Source: an uncultured Lachnospiraceae bacterium (GTDB taxonomy: Bacteria > Bacillota > Clostridia > Lachnospirales > Lachnospiraceae). Taken from it: a DNA stretch of 64,000 nucleotides. Location: contig ONIH01000016.1 in NCBI GenBank assembly GCA_900317825.1, positions 30,166 to 94,165 of the forward strand. Direction: 5' to 3'. Within the stretch, counting starts at the first letter, position 1; the number at the start of each line of letters is the position of its first letter. Of the stretch, positions 44,092 through 54,339 are shown piece by piece. Position numbers and translations under genes: made by a program. Below the pieces are notes generated by a model. That model was not told the DNA's origin. It saw nothing but the letters and a program-made list of their open reading frames with translations, and made no database searches.

Positions 44092-46870
44092 TCTGGCGAA
44101 AGAGCTGGGTGTTACAAATAAGGACATAGTCGATTACTTTGCTTCTAAGGGACAGAACTTTGTGCCTGCAAATAATCTCGATGATCCGCAGGTGGAAGAA
44201 GCCAGAAAGCATTTTTCAAAGAAGGATGCTCCTGCGGCTCCGAAGGCAGCTGAAAAGCCGAAGCCAGAGAAAAAGACAGAGACAGAGGGGAAGAAAGAAG
44301 CAGGTGCTCATAAGGAGGAAAAAGCCAGGGTGGCAGCTAAAGAACCAGAAAAGAAGCCGGCAGCAGGAACTGATAAGAAACCGGCTGAGCAGAAAAAGAA
44401 AAAGAATATAACTGCAGTCTTTCATGTGGAGAACAGAAACGGAAACAGCCGTGGAGGTTCAAAGGACAGAGGACGTTCGAGAAACGACAGACGTGACAGA
44501 GACAGAGACAGAAGACCTGCAAGCAGAGGACCGATAAAGCCTCGTACAGGTTCAGCCATGGCACGTCCGAAGGGACTTGACACCTATCCGGAGGAGACTT
44601 TCGCAAAGAAGAAGCCGGTTCAGGAGGAGAAGGAACAGCATAGCACTGCTCCAAAGGCTGAGGGTGCAAAGAAGCCTGAGACAGTCCAGAAGGCACCTGC
44701 AAAGAAAGAAAAGAAAGCCAGCGGTCCTGTCAAGCTCGGCAATATCATGGACGAGATCCAGGAGCAGAAGAAGAGAGCTGCCGAGAGAAAGAAAGAGGCT
44801 GCTGCCGAAAGAAAAGAGAGAAGAGAGAGACAGCAGAGAAATTCTGAGGGTGGCAGAAGAGACGACAGAAACGGCGGCCGTTCATTCGGTGGAAACAATG
44901 GCGGAAGACCTTCACGTGGAAACGATTCAGCTGAGCCGATGCCACAGGAGAACAAGGGCCACCATAATAACCAGGCTCATCACGGCAGAAAAGGCAGAGG
45001 AGATCATGACGCTTTAGGAAGAAAGCAGGAGAACTTCGTAAGCCTTGAGAAGAAGACTTTAAAGAAAAAGCCGAAGAACAATAACAACAAGACCGAGAAG
45101 AGAAATCCGGATGAGATCCTTTCAATTACGATCCCGGATCATATCACTTTAAGAGATCTGGCTGATAAGATGAAAGTCTCATCATCAGAGATCATCAAGA
45201 AGCTCTTCCTTGAAGGAAAGGTCTACACTCTTAACTCAGACCTGACTTTCGAAGAGGCTGAGGATATTGCAGCTGAGTTCAACTGCATCTGTGAGCGTGA
45301 GGAGAAGGTAGATGTCATCGCCGAGCTCGTAAAGGATGACGAAGATGATCCGTCAACTCTCGTACCAAGACCTCCAGTAGTCTGCGTCATGGGTCACGTC
45401 GATCATGGTAAGACTTCACTCCTCGATAAGATCCGTCATACTCACGTATCTGATAAAGAGGCCGGCGGTATCACCCAGAAGATCGGTGCTTATGTCGTAA
45501 GCATCAACGGCAGGAAGATCACTTTCCTTGATACACCTGGACATGAGGCTTTCACAGCCATGCGTATGCGTGGTGCGAATTCGACAGATATCGCTATACT
45601 CGTAGTAGCCGCAGACGACGGTGTAATGCCTCAGACAGTCGAAGCTATAAACCATGCCAAGGCTGCCGGAGTAGAGATCATAGTCGCTATAAATAAAATC
45701 GATAAGCCGAACGCAAATGTAGAGCGAGTAAAACAGGAGCTCTCAGAGTACGAACTGATCCCAGAGGACTGGGGCGGAAGCACTATCTTTGTTCCTGTAT
45801 CAGCTCACACAGGAGAGGGCATCGACCAGCTCCTTGAGATGGTTCTTCTTACAGCCGATGTCATGGAGCTCAAGGCCAACCCTAAGAGAAATGCCAGAGG
45901 TCTTGTGATCGAGGCAGAGCTCGATAAGGGACGCGGAGTTGTCGCCACAGTACTTGTCCAGAAGGGAACTCTTCATGTCGGAGATCCTGTGGCAGCCGGT
46001 TCTTCATTCGGTAAAGTCCGTGCGATGCTTGATGAGAACGGAAAGAGAGTAAAGAAGGCAGGACCTTCTACTCCTGTAGAGATCCTCGGACTTTCAGAAG
46101 TGCCAAACGCAGGTGAGATCCTGACAGCCTTTGATTCTGAGAAGGAAGCCCGTGATTACGCTAATACCTTCGTATCAGTAAACAAGGACAAGCTCGTAGA
46201 AGAGACGAGACGTGGAATGAGCCTCGACGATCTGTTCAACCAGATCCAGGCAGGAAATGTAAAGGAATTAGATATCATCGTAAAGGCAGATGTACAGGGT
46301 TCTGTCGAAGCTGTACGTACTTCTCTCGAGAAGCTGTCTAACGATGAAGTAGTAGTAAAAGTCATCCATGGCGGCGTAGGTTCGATCACAGAATCAGATG
46401 TAAACCTCGCAGCTGCATCTAATGCCATCATCATCGGCTTCAATGTAAAGCCTGATAATGTAGCAAAGGAAAATGCAGACCATGAAGGTGTAGACATCCG
46501 CCTGTACAAGGTCATCTACAACGCTATCTCAGATGTAGAGAGTGCCATGAAGGGTATGCTCGAGCCTGTTTACGAAGAGCAGGTTATCGGACACGCTACA
46601 GTCCGTCAGATATTCAAGTCTTCAGAAGTCGGCAATATCGCCGGTTCTGTGGTTGATGACGGTTATCTCGAGAGAGACTGCACTGTACGTGTACTCCGCG
46701 GTGAGGATCAGATCTACGAAGGCAAGCTGATCTCCCTGAAGAGATTCAAGGATGACGTAAAGCAGGTCAAGGCCGGTTACGAATGCGGTCTTGTCGTGGA
46801 AGGCTTCTCAGACTACCAGGAGGATGATACCTTCGAAGCATACAAGATGGTAGAAGTAGAAAGAAAATGA
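44069..46870 (+). CDS. infB: Translation initiation factor IF-2
   Basis: 933 residues from ATG 44069, preceded by AAGGAGGTTTACGA; a frame extends further upstream but within ylxQ. GTPase that brings initiator fMet-tRNA to the ribosome. IF2-N helix ([16 protein letters not shown]), a ~330-residue Lys/Glu/Arg/Asn-rich linker, second IF2-N domain, then G domain with G1 [11 protein letters not shown] (from G442), DTPGHEAF and [10 protein letters not shown], and two beta-barrel domains. The long charged linker is usual for the family. Confidence 0.96.
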   Translation: MAKKRIYDLAKELGVTNKDIVDYFASKGQNFVPANNLDDPQVEEARKHFSKKDAPAAPKAAEKPKPEKKTETEGKKEAGAHKEEKARVAAKEPEKKPAAGTDKKPAEQKKKKNITAVFHVENRNGNSRGGSKDRGRSRNDRRDRDRDRRPASRGPIKPRTGSAMARPKGLDTYPEETFAKKKPVQEEKEQHSTAPKAEGAKKPETVQKAPAKKEKKASGPVKLGNIMDEIQEQKKRAAERKKEAAAERKERRERQQRNSEGGRRDDRNGGRSFGGNNGGRPSRGNDSAEPMPQENKGHHNNQAHHGRKGRGDHDALGRKQENFVSLEKKTLKKKPKNNNNKTEKRNPDEILSITIPDHITLRDLADKMKVSSSEIIKKLFLEGKVYTLNSDLTFEEAEDIAAEFNCICEREEKVDVIAELVKDDEDDPSTLVPRPPVVCVMGHVDHGKTSLLDKIRHTHVSDKEAGGITQKIGAYVVSINGRKITFLDTPGHEAFTAMRMRGANSTDIAILVVAADDGVMPQTVEAINHAKAAGVEIIVAINKIDKPNANVERVKQELSEYELIPEDWGGSTIFVPVSAHTGEGIDQLLEMVLLTADVMELKANPKRNARGLVIEAELDKGRGVVATVLVQKGTLHVGDPVAAGSSFGKVRAMLDENGKRVKKAGPSTPVEILGLSEVPNAGEILTAFDSEKEARDYANTFVSVNKDKLVEETRRGMSLDDLFNQIQAGNVKELDIIVKADVQGSVEAVRTSLEKLSNDEVVVKVIHGGVGSITESDVNLAAASNAIIIGFNVKPDNVAKENADHEGVDIRLYKVIYNAISDVESAMKGMLEPVYEEQVIGHATVRQIFKSSEVGNIAGSVVDDGYLERDCTVRVLRGEDQIYEGKLISLKRFKDDVKQVKAGYECGLVVEGFSDYQEDDTFEAYKMVEVERK

Positions 46871-47262
46871 GAAAAGGCAGTACAAAAAATAACAGGATAA
46901 ATGAGGATGTGGCCAGAGTCATCTCTGCCATCCTCAGAGAAGATGTAAAAGACCCTCGTATCTCTCCGATAGTTTCAGTCACTGAGGCTATAGTAGCACC
47001 AGACTTAAAGACCGCAAAGATTTTTATCTCGGTCCTGGGAAGTGACGAAGACGGAGAGAGAACGATGGAGGGTATCAAGTCATCGGCTGGCTATATCAGA
47101 CATCAGCTGGCAGTAAGGCTTAACCTGAGAAATACTCCGGTACTTGATTTTATCCTTGATAAGTCGATAGCATATGGTGTCGGCATGTCACACAGGATCG
47201 AAGAGGTCATGGAGCATGACGAGGAAGTCGAGAAAGAAAGAGGAGACGCAGATGAGACTTGA
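46867..47262 (+). CDS. rbfA: Ribosome-binding factor A
   Basis: 131 residues; start overlaps the infB stop by four bases. Type II KH fold protein for late 30S maturation: [23 protein letters not shown], then [10 protein letters not shown] and [22 protein letters not shown]-like C-terminus. An acidic tail of ~15 residues follows. Overlaps nrnA by 11 bases. Confidence 0.94.
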   Translation: MRKGSTKNNRINEDVARVISAILREDVKDPRISPIVSVTEAIVAPDLKTAKIFISVLGSDEDGERTMEGIKSSAGYIRHQLAVRLNLRNTPVLDFILDKSIAYGVGMSHRIEEVMEHDEEVEKERGDADET

Positions 47263-48214
47263 GGATTATCTCTCAGATGTAAAGACCATGGCCGTTTCAG
47301 GTCACATCAGACCTGACGGCGACTGCATCGGATCAGTTCTCGGAGTTTATAACTACGTCAGAAAATATCACCCGGAGATTCAGATCATCCCGTATCTCGA
47401 ACCTATCCCGGGTGATCTCACTTTTCTGCCGGGTACAGAAAAGCTCAAGAGAGCAAATAAATTCGACAGTACTTCATACGATCTCTTTGTGGCCTGCGAC
47501 TGTGGAGATATCGGAAGGCTTGGAGATTCAGGCGTCTATTTTTCAAATGCGAAGAAGACAGTCTGCATAGATCACCATGAGACGAACGGTTCTTTTGCAG
47601 ACGTAAACTACGTATTTCCTGACGCCTCAAGTGCCTGCGAGCTCGTAGGTCAGGTTATTGATAAAGATAGAATTGATAAAGATATAGCTGAGTGCCTCTA
47701 CACCGGAATGGTCACAGACACCGGATGCTTCCAGTACAGCAGTACACACAGGAGCACTATGGAGTTTGCCGGTTTTCTGATGGAAAAGGGAATCGACTAC
47801 TCATTTATAGTAGATCATGTATTTTTTGAACGCAGCTTAAAGCAGCTTCAGATGCTTGGTGTCGCTATAACTAACGCGAAGGTCTTCTGTAATGGAAAAG
47901 TGATCGCCAGCTTCGTGACTGCAGACGAGATGAAAAAATACGACGCAGCCCCTAAGAACATGGAGGGCTCTGTCAGCACACTCCGTTCGGTAAACGGAGT
48001 CGAGGTCGCATTTTTTATGTATCCGACCGAAGACGGTAAGTACAAGGTCAGTGCGAGGGCAGCTACAGATACCGTAGACCTATCGAAGCTCGCCTCGGAA
48101 TTCGGCGGCGGTGGTCACAAGAGAGCCGCTGGTTTCTCAATGGAAGGCGACGATCCGCGTCAGATGGTAAAGACACTGATAGAGAAGGTATCACCAGCAT
48201 TTGGAGCAGACTAA
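47252..48214 (+). CDS. nrnA: DHH-family nanoRNase / pAp phosphatase
   Basis: 320 residues from ATG 47252 (AGGAGACGCAG upstream). Degrades very short RNAs and, in several species, 3'-phosphoadenosine 5'-phosphate. Metal motifs SGHIRPDGDCIGS, CDCGD and IDHHETN, then the DHHA1 domain with FGGGGHKRAAGFSM. The last base is shared with the truB start. Confidence 0.92.
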   Translation: MRLEDYLSDVKTMAVSGHIRPDGDCIGSVLGVYNYVRKYHPEIQIIPYLEPIPGDLTFLPGTEKLKRANKFDSTSYDLFVACDCGDIGRLGDSGVYFSNAKKTVCIDHHETNGSFADVNYVFPDASSACELVGQVIDKDRIDKDIAECLYTGMVTDTGCFQYSSTHRSTMEFAGFLMEKGIDYSFIVDHVFFERSLKQLQMLGVAITNAKVFCNGKVIASFVTADEMKKYDAAPKNMEGSVSTLRSVNGVEVAFFMYPTEDGKYKVSARAATDTVDLSKLASEFGGGGHKRAAGFSMEGDDPRQMVKTLIEKVSPAFGAD

Positions 48215-48891
48215 TGGATGCCGGAATCATAGTAATGGATAAACCCGCGGACTTTACATCATTTGATGTGGTGGCAAAGCTCCGCGGTATTCTTCATATA
48301 AAAAAAATAGGTCACACCGGAACGCTTGACCCGATAGCTACAGGAGTCCTCGTAGTCTGTGTGGGACGGGCGACTAAGCTCGTATCGAAGCTCACGGCGG
48401 AAGAGAAGATATACGAGGCCGGAGTGCTTTTCGGGGAAAAATACGACACCGGAGATATCACTGGAAAACTGATAAAAAATGACTCTGTGGTGATCACTGA
48501 GGATGACTTCAGGATAGCCTGCCAGCAGTTCGTCGGTGATATAGATCAGATACCTCCTATGTACTCGGCAAAGAAAGTAAATGGCAAAAAACTCTACGAA
48601 TACGCCAGAGAGGGAATAGAAGTAGAGAGAGAACCGGAGAGGATCCACATCTATTCGATAGAGCTTTTAGGCTTCGATTTTCCTCACGCACAGATCAGGG
48701 TGCACTGCTCAAAGGGAACCTACATCAGGACTCTGATAGAGGATATATCTGAGGCGGCCGGTACCGTAGGCACGATGGAGAGCCTCAGACGTACAAAGAA
48801 CGGAGATTTTTCGATAGAAGACGCAGTGACCTTCGAGCAGCTTGAAGCAGCAGATGACCCGTGGAGTCTGGTAAAACCGGTAGAAGTATAA
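48214..48891 (+). CDS. truB: tRNA pseudouridine-55 synthase, short form
   Basis: 225 residues, about 70 fewer than typical TruB. Makes pseudouridine 55 in the T loop of tRNAs. The catalytic core is intact: GHTGTLDPIATGVLVV with the active aspartate, PPMYSAKKVNGKKLYEYAR and CSKGTYIRTLIEDI. The usual C-terminal domain is missing: the protein ends shortly after MESLRRTKNGDFSIEDA. The stop shares its last base with the ribF ATG, so no sequence remnant is left. Confidence 0.92.
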   Translation: MDAGIIVMDKPADFTSFDVVAKLRGILHIKKIGHTGTLDPIATGVLVVCVGRATKLVSKLTAEEKIYEAGVLFGEKYDTGDITGKLIKNDSVVITEDDFRIACQQFVGDIDQIPPMYSAKKVNGKKLYEYAREGIEVEREPERIHIYSIELLGFDFPHAQIRVHCSKGTYIRTLIEDISEAAGTVGTMESLRRTKNGDFSIEDAVTFEQLEAADDPWSLVKPVEV

Positions 48892-49805
48892 TGGAAATCA
48901 TAAATGGAATAGAAAATTATCTTCATAAATTCCCGACAGCTGTTACCGTAGGAAAATTCGACGGGATCCACCAGGGACACGAGGCTCTGGTCTCTCTTAT
49001 CACGAAGCAGCCGGAGCTTAAAAGCGTAATGGTCACTTTCAGCAAGTCGCCGAAGCAGGTTCTCTTTGACCATGACCTGAAGTTCATAGTCACCGAAGAA
49101 GAGAGAAATGCCATCCTCGAAAAGCAGGGCATAGATATTCTCTTAGTCCTGCCGTTTGATGACACTCTGATGCATCAGTCACCGGGGGACTTCATCAGGA
49201 TGCTTACCGACAGGATCCATATGCGCTACATGGCAGTCGGAAGTGATTTTACCTTCGGGTATAAGGGGGCAGGAAATGCCACACTCTTAGAAAAGCTATC
49301 TACTGACCTGGGTTTCAGTCTTGAAGTCATAAAAAAAATCCAGGAAGACGGAGCGGATATCAGTTCCACCAGGATCAGGGAGCTGATAAAAAAAGGAGAT
49401 GTCGCGGAAGCCTCGAGACTTTTGGGACGGCCGTACTTTATCTATGGACCTATAGTCCACGGAAAGCACATAGGGACTGGAATGGGAATCCCCACGATAA
49501 ATCTCGTCCCGCCGGAGAAAAAGCTGTTGCCGCCGTTCGGGGTTTACATCACTACTGTAGATATAGACGGGCGCGTATACCATGGCGTCACGAATGTCGG
49601 CAATAACCCTACTATCTCTGATGGTAACAGGGTGACTGTAGAGACGAACCTTTTAGATGTGAATACAAATCTGTACGGCGAGAAGGCTACAGTTACCTTC
49701 TACGAATTCGTCCGTCCAGAGAAGAAATTTTCAAGTATAGAAGAGCTAAAGGCCGAGATTAAAAAAAATATCCGCCAGGCCAGAGATTTTTTTAATCGTG
49801 ATTGA
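48891..49805 (+). CDS. ribF: Bifunctional riboflavin kinase / FAD synthetase
   Basis: 304 residues from ATG 48891. N-terminal adenylyltransferase domain (VGKFDGIHQGHEAL, with the HxGH-like motif, and SSTRIRELIKKGDV) makes FAD; C-terminal kinase domain (GIPTINLVPPEKKLLPPFGVY and NVGNNPT) makes FMN. Typical neighbour of truB and rpsO. Confidence 0.95.
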   Translation: MEIINGIENYLHKFPTAVTVGKFDGIHQGHEALVSLITKQPELKSVMVTFSKSPKQVLFDHDLKFIVTEEERNAILEKQGIDILLVLPFDDTLMHQSPGDFIRMLTDRIHMRYMAVGSDFTFGYKGAGNATLLEKLSTDLGFSLEVIKKIQEDGADISSTRIRELIKKGDVAEASRLLGRPYFIYGPIVHGKHIGTGMGIPTINLVPPEKKLLPPFGVYITTVDIDGRVYHGVTNVGNNPTISDGNRVTVETNLLDVNTNLYGEKATVTFYEFVRPEKKFSSIEELKAEIKKNIRQARDFFNRD

Positions 49806-49830
49806 CAAGACGTGACGCTTGTGATATTAT
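49802..49830 (+). promoter_or_regulatory. Promoter of rpsO
   Basis: TTGACA (49802-49807), 17-base spacer, TATTAT (49825-49830). It overlaps the ribF stop. Predicted start near 49837. Confidence 0.82.
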
Positions 49831-49837
49831 TTTAGAG

Positions 49838-49919
49838 TTGTTTTCCGCACCCTGAGGTTCGAGTAATCCGACGGCTGCATGGTGCGTGATGAAATTTTTT
49901 TATGAAAGGATCTAAAGAC
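49838..49919 (+). promoter_or_regulatory. Structured rpsO leader, probable S15 autoregulatory site
   Basis: CGCACC (49846-49851) pairs with GGTGCG (49881-49886), closing a branched region with GGTTCGAGTAATCC-like and GACGGCTGC segments that could mimic the 16S junction bound by S15. Several unrelated S15 leaders are known in bacteria; assignment to that role is inferred from position and foldability. Confidence 0.5.
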
Positions 49920-50186
49920 ATGATCACAAAAGAGAAGAAGACAGAGATCATCCAGAAGTATGCCCGTACAGAGGGCGACACAGGATCACCTGAGGTTCAG
50001 GTAGCAGTTCTCACAGAGAGAATCGCAGAGCTTACTGAGCATCTGAAGGTTAACCCGAAGGACCACCACTCAAGACGTGGACTTCTGAAGATGGTAGGTA
50101 AGAGAAGAAATCTTTTAGCATACTTAAAGAACAAGGACATCGAGCGTTATCGTAACCTTATCGCAAGCCTTGGACTTCGTAAGTAA
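49920..50186 (+). CDS. rpsO: Ribosomal protein uS15
   Basis: 88 residues from ATG 49920; AAAGGA nine bases upstream decides against the in-frame ATG at 49902. Binds the central domain of 16S rRNA. Motifs [17 protein letters not shown] and [18 protein letters not shown] are standard. Ends at a terminator. Confidence 0.98.
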   Translation: MITKEKKTEIIQKYARTEGDTGSPEVQVAVLTERIAELTEHLKVNPKDHHSRRGLLKMVGKRRNLLAYLKNKDIERYRNLIASLGLRK

Positions 50187-50198
50187 TCATGTAATTTT

Positions 50199-50231
50199 AC
50201 AGGGGCTTGTTCTTTAAGCCTCTGTTTTTTA
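50199..50231 (+). terminator. Intrinsic terminator after rpsO
   Basis: Stem ACAGGGGCTT (50199-50208) / AAGCCTCTGT (50216-50225) with one G-T pair and a seven-base loop, followed by a T run. Confidence 0.88.
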
Positions 50232-50236
50232 GTTTC

Positions 50237-50297
50237 GAAACAGTCATAGAACCAGACTGATCAGAGCACTCTGATCTGTTTATCCTGTGACTGTTTC
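50237..50297 (+). promoter_or_regulatory. Long hairpin in the pnp leader
   Basis: Perfect 10-base outer arms GAAACAGTCA (50237-50246) / TGACTGTTTC (50288-50297) and an inner stem GATCAGAG (50259-50266) / CTCTGATC (50269-50276). It ends 15 bases before the pnp start. In E. coli a comparable leader hairpin is cut by RNase III and used for PNPase autoregulation; the same logic is likely here. A pnp promoter of its own is not evident, so pnp is probably served by read-through past the rpsO terminator. Confidence 0.6.
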
Positions 50298-50312
50298 AGG
50301 AAGGATTTTTAA

Positions 50313-52412
50313 ATGCTTAGAAAGACATATGAGATGGACTTAGCCGGCAAGCCTTTAAAGGTAGAGGTCGGAAAGGTCGCAGCCCAGGCAAATGGAGCGG
50401 TTCTGATCTCTTACGGAGACACTACTGTTCTTTCTACAGCCACAGCATCTGACAAGCCGAGAGAGGGAATCGACTTCTTCCCGCTGTCAGTTGAATTCGA
50501 AGAGAAGTATTACTCCATCGGAAAAATCCCTGGAGGTTTCAACAAGCGTGAAGGTAAGGCATCAGAGAACTCAGTCCTCACAGCCCGTGTTATCGATCGC
50601 CCTATGAGACCTCTTTTCCCAAAGGATTTCAGAAACGATGTAACACTGAATAACCTCGTTCTCTCAGTAGATCCTGAGTGCAGACCTGAGCTTGTAGCCA
50701 TGATCGGAACAGCTATGGCTACCTGCATTTCAGATATTCCGTTTGACGGCCCATGTGCCATGACACAGATCGGTATGAAGGACGGCGAGTTCATCGTAAA
50801 CCCTTCACAGGCTGATTGGGATTTCGGAGACTTAGAGCTTACCGTAGCTTCTACCCGCGATAAGGTCATCATGATAGAGGCCGGAGCAAATCTCATCTCC
50901 GATGATAAAATGATCGAAGCCATCTACAAGGCTCACGACGTAAACCAGCAGATCATAAAACTCATAGATCAGATGGTAGCAGAAGTAGGAAAAGAGAAGT
51001 TTACCTATGAGAGCTGCGCAGTACCTGACCAGATGCTTGAGGATATAAAGAAGATCGTTCCTCCAGAAGAGATGGAGGAGGCTGTATTTACAGATGACAA
51101 GCAGACCAGAGAGGCAAACGTATCTGCCATTACTGACAGGCTCGCAGAGGCTTTCGCTGATAATGAAGACTATCTGGCTCTCCTTCCTGATGCCGTTTAT
51201 CTGTATCAGAAGAAGACGGTCCGTAAGATGATCCTGAAGGACCACAAGAGACCTGACGGCCGTGACATAAAGCAGATAAGACCTCTTTCAGCAGAGGTTG
51301 ATCTGATACCTCGTGTTCATGGTTCTTCTATGTTTACCAGGGGACAGACTCAGATCTGTGATATCGTGACTCTAGCTCCTCTTTCAGAGGCACAGAGAGT
51401 AGAGGGACTTGACCCAAATATCATTGAGAAGAGATACATCCATCAGTATAATTTCCCGTCATACTCAGTAGGCGAGACAAAGCCTTCGAGAGGACCTGGG
51501 CGCCGTGAGATAGGACACGGAGCTCTTGCAGAGAGAGCATTAAAGCCGGTGCTTCCTTCAGTAGAGGAATTCCCTTACGCTATCCGTGCCGTATCGGAGA
51601 CTTTCGAGTCAAACGGTTCTACATCAATGGCCTCTACCTGTGCATCGTGCATGTCACTTATGGCAGCAGGTGTTCCTATAAAGGATATGGTAGCAGGTAT
51701 CTCCTGTGGGCTTGTGACAGGTGACACTGATGATGACTACATCGTGCTCACAGATATCCAGGGTCTCGAGGATTTCTTCGGAGACATGGACTTCAAGGTT
51801 ACCGGAACCCATGACGGGATCTCTGCTATCCAGATGGATATAAAGATCCACGGTCTTACCAGACCTATCGTAGAGGAGGCTATCCATAGAGCCCATGAAG
51901 CCCGTAACTTCATCATGGATACCTGCATGAGCAAGGCTATCGCAGCTCCTAGAGACCATGTGGCAGAGCTTGCTCCGAAGATCAGCTTCATCCAGATCCC
52001 GGTTGAGAAGATCGGCGATGTAGTAGGTCAGAGAGGAAAGACCATAAATGAGATCATCGACAGAACCGGTGCGAAGGTCGATATAGATGACGACGGAAGA
52101 GTTTCCGTAAGTTCTCTTGATCCTGAGGCCAACTCAAAGGCTATTGACATGATAAAGATAATCACGACCGATTTCTACAAGGGTCAGATCCTGAAAGGTA
52201 CTGTTGTTTCGATAAAGGAATTCGGTGCCTTCATAGAGTTTGCTCCTGGTAAGGAGGGTATGGTCCACATCTCAAAGATCGCTCCGCAGCGTATCGACCA
52301 TGTGGAGGATGTGCTCACCCTCGGCGACAAGGTCACTGTTATCTGCCTTGGCAAGGACAAGACCGGACGCATGAGCTTCTCCATCAAGGACGTGCCTAAG
52401 GACAAGCAGTAA
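50313..52412 (+). CDS. pnp: Polynucleotide phosphorylase
   Basis: 699 residues, normal. Phosphorolytic 3'-5' exoribonuclease. Two RNase PH-like domains (FNKREGKASENSVLTARVIDRP; GPGRREIGHGALAERAL and TCASCMSLMAAGVPI), then KH (IGDVVGQRGKTINEIIDRTGAKVDI) and S1 (LKGTVVSIKEFGAFIEFAPGKEGMVHIS) domains. RBS CAGGAAGG. Forms a trimer in the cytoplasm. Confidence 0.97.
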   Translation: MLRKTYEMDLAGKPLKVEVGKVAAQANGAVLISYGDTTVLSTATASDKPREGIDFFPLSVEFEEKYYSIGKIPGGFNKREGKASENSVLTARVIDRPMRPLFPKDFRNDVTLNNLVLSVDPECRPELVAMIGTAMATCISDIPFDGPCAMTQIGMKDGEFIVNPSQADWDFGDLELTVASTRDKVIMIEAGANLISDDKMIEAIYKAHDVNQQIIKLIDQMVAEVGKEKFTYESCAVPDQMLEDIKKIVPPEEMEEAVFTDDKQTREANVSAITDRLAEAFADNEDYLALLPDAVYLYQKKTVRKMILKDHKRPDGRDIKQIRPLSAEVDLIPRVHGSSMFTRGQTQICDIVTLAPLSEAQRVEGLDPNIIEKRYIHQYNFPSYSVGETKPSRGPGRREIGHGALAERALKPVLPSVEEFPYAIRAVSETFESNGSTSMASTCASCMSLMAAGVPIKDMVAGISCGLVTGDTDDDYIVLTDIQGLEDFFGDMDFKVTGTHDGISAIQMDIKIHGLTRPIVEEAIHRAHEARNFIMDTCMSKAIAAPRDHVAELAPKISFIQIPVEKIGDVVGQRGKTINEIIDRTGAKVDIDDDGRVSVSSLDPEANSKAIDMIKIITTDFYKGQILKGTVVSIKEFGAFIEFAPGKEGMVHISKIAPQRIDHVEDVLTLGDKVTVICLGKDKTGRMSFSIKDVPKDKQ

Positions 52413-52420
52413 TCATATAT

Positions 52421-53686
52421 ATGAAGATCATAATAGTAGGAGCCGGCGCAGCTGGAATGGCTGCGGCGGCTTCTTCAGCAGAAAATGGAGCCGATGTCAC
52501 CATTCTCGAGAGAAATGAGAAGGCAGGGAAGAAGATATACATCACCGGCAAAGGCCGGTGTAATTTCACTAATGCAGCTCCGATCGAGGATTTTTACCAG
52601 AATATAGTGACAAACCCTAAATTCATGTATTCAGCGTTTGCGCATTTCGATAATCAGGACATGATAAAATTCATCGAGGATGCTGGGGTGCCGACTAAAG
52701 TCGAGCGTGGCGGAAGACTTTTTCCTGTATCTGATCACGCTTCAGATATCACTAGGGCTTTTACCCAGACTCTTAAAAGACTTGGTGTAAAGACCGAGCT
52801 TGATACCAGGGTTACCGGGCTTATCGTAGAGGATGGTAAGGTAACCGGAGTTAAGGCTGCCGAAGAGGGACATCTTTCCCATCAGAAAGAGTACAGGGCA
52901 GACGCAGTGATCCTGGCAGCTGGAGGAAAGTCGTATCCTACTACAGGCTCTGACGGGAATCTGATCCCGATGCTAAAAGACCTGGGGCTTAAAGTAAACC
53001 AGTGTTATCCGGCACTTGTCCCGCTTGAAACAGAAGGGGCTTATATACCGCAGATGCAGGGGCTTTCTCTAAAGAATGTGGAGCTTCGCATTTTTTCAGT
53101 GAAGAAGAAAAAACCGGTGTACGATGAGTTCGGGGAGATGCTATTTACGCATTTCGGGATTTCAGGACCGATAGTGCTTTCAGCTTCATCGAATATAGCA
53201 AAGATACTGATGAAAGAAGGTACTCTTAAGGGTGAGATTGACTTAAAGCCACATCTGTCAGAAGAAAAGCTCAGGAACCGCCTGATAAGGATAGTTGAGG
53301 AAAATCCGAACAGGAACTTCTCGCATTTTTTTGATGACCTGCTTCCGTCGAAGATGATACCGGTCATGGTAGATCTGACCGGAATAGATCCTGCAAAGAA
53401 GCTCAATTCTGTGACTAAGCAGGAGCGTGAGAAGATACTTGAACTTTTGAGGCATTTCCCACTTACCATCACAGGCACCCGCGGATTCAACGAGGCGATA
53501 ATCACAGGCGGCGGCCTCTCAGTAAAAGAGGTTGATCCAAAGACCATGCAGGTAAAAAAGTATCCAGGCCTATACGCCTGCGGTGAAATGCTTGACGTGG
53601 ACGCCCTGACAGGCGGCTTCAACCTTCAGAGCGCTTTTTCCATGGGAGCGTTGGCAGGATATTCAGCAAGCAAGGAGACAATATGA
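52421..53686 (+). CDS. NAD(P)/FAD-dependent oxidoreductase, BaiN/HI0933-like
   Basis: 421 residues. N-terminal FAD motif IVGAGAAGMAAAASSAENG, then the family-specific KIYITGKGRCNFTN, AAGGKSYPTTGSDG and a C-terminal ITGGGLSVKEVDPKTMQ and GFNLQSAFSMGALAG. Members are annotated as YhiN or BaiN-like flavoproteins with uncertain substrates; a bile-acid role should not be assumed. Overlaps cmk by four bases. Confidence 0.9.
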   Translation: MKIIIVGAGAAGMAAAASSAENGADVTILERNEKAGKKIYITGKGRCNFTNAAPIEDFYQNIVTNPKFMYSAFAHFDNQDMIKFIEDAGVPTKVERGGRLFPVSDHASDITRAFTQTLKRLGVKTELDTRVTGLIVEDGKVTGVKAAEEGHLSHQKEYRADAVILAAGGKSYPTTGSDGNLIPMLKDLGLKVNQCYPALVPLETEGAYIPQMQGLSLKNVELRIFSVKKKKPVYDEFGEMLFTHFGISGPIVLSASSNIAKILMKEGTLKGEIDLKPHLSEEKLRNRLIRIVEENPNRNFSHFFDDLLPSKMIPVMVDLTGIDPAKKLNSVTKQEREKILELLRHFPLTITGTRGFNEAIITGGGLSVKEVDPKTMQVKKYPGLYACGEMLDVDALTGGFNLQSAFSMGALAGYSASKETI

Positions 53687-54339
53687 GTAAACAGATAGCT
53701 ATAGATGGACCGGCCGGAGCCGGCAAGAGCACGATCGCAAAAAAGCTCGCATCAGATCTGTCATTTGTATATGTGGATACAGGTGCGATGTATCGAAGCA
53801 TCGGCCTCTATATGTTAAAGAACGGGATAGACATCCACGATAAGGATGCTGTAGAGTCAGCGTCAAAAAATGCCGATGTAGAGCTTAAGTATATAGACGG
53901 TACCCAGCACGTACTCTTAAACAGAGATGACGTATCCACAGAGATCCGTGAGGAACAGGTCGGAAAGGCAGCGAGTACTGTAAGCCAGTACCCTGAGGTC
54001 AGAAAGAACCTGACAGCTCTTCAGAAGAAGCTGGCTGAGACAGAGAACGTCGTAATGGACGGAAGAGACATAGGGACCTGTGTGCTGCCGAATGCAGACC
54101 TGAAGATCTACCTGACAGCTTCAGCTGAAGTCAGAGGAAAGAGGCGCTTTGACGAGCTCGAGGCTAAGGGAGAAAAAGCAGACCTGCCTACGATCATAGA
54201 GGATATCAAAAAGCGTGACGAGGCTGATATGACAAGAGAGATCTCTCCACTTAAAAAAGCCGACGATGCTGTTCTCGTGGATTCATCCGATATGACGATA
54301 GACGAGGTAGTGTCAAAGATAAAGAGTTTATATGTATGA
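53683..54339 (+). CDS. cmk: Cytidylate kinase
   Basis: 218 residues. Phosphorylates CMP and dCMP. Walker A GPAGAGKST at residues 9-17; VDTGAMYRSIGLYM, DGRDIGTCVLPNAD and an R-rich lid follow. RBS CAAGGAGACAAT within the end of the preceding gene. In related genomes cmk is followed closely by ispH; here an RpiR-type gene lies between. Confidence 0.95.
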   Translation: MSKQIAIDGPAGAGKSTIAKKLASDLSFVYVDTGAMYRSIGLYMLKNGIDIHDKDAVESASKNADVELKYIDGTQHVLLNRDDVSTEIREEQVGKAASTVSQYPEVRKNLTALQKKLAETENVVMDGRDIGTCVLPNADLKIYLTASAEVRGKRRFDELEAKGEKADLPTIIEDIKKRDEADMTREISPLKKADDAVLVDSSDMTIDEVVSKIKSLYV

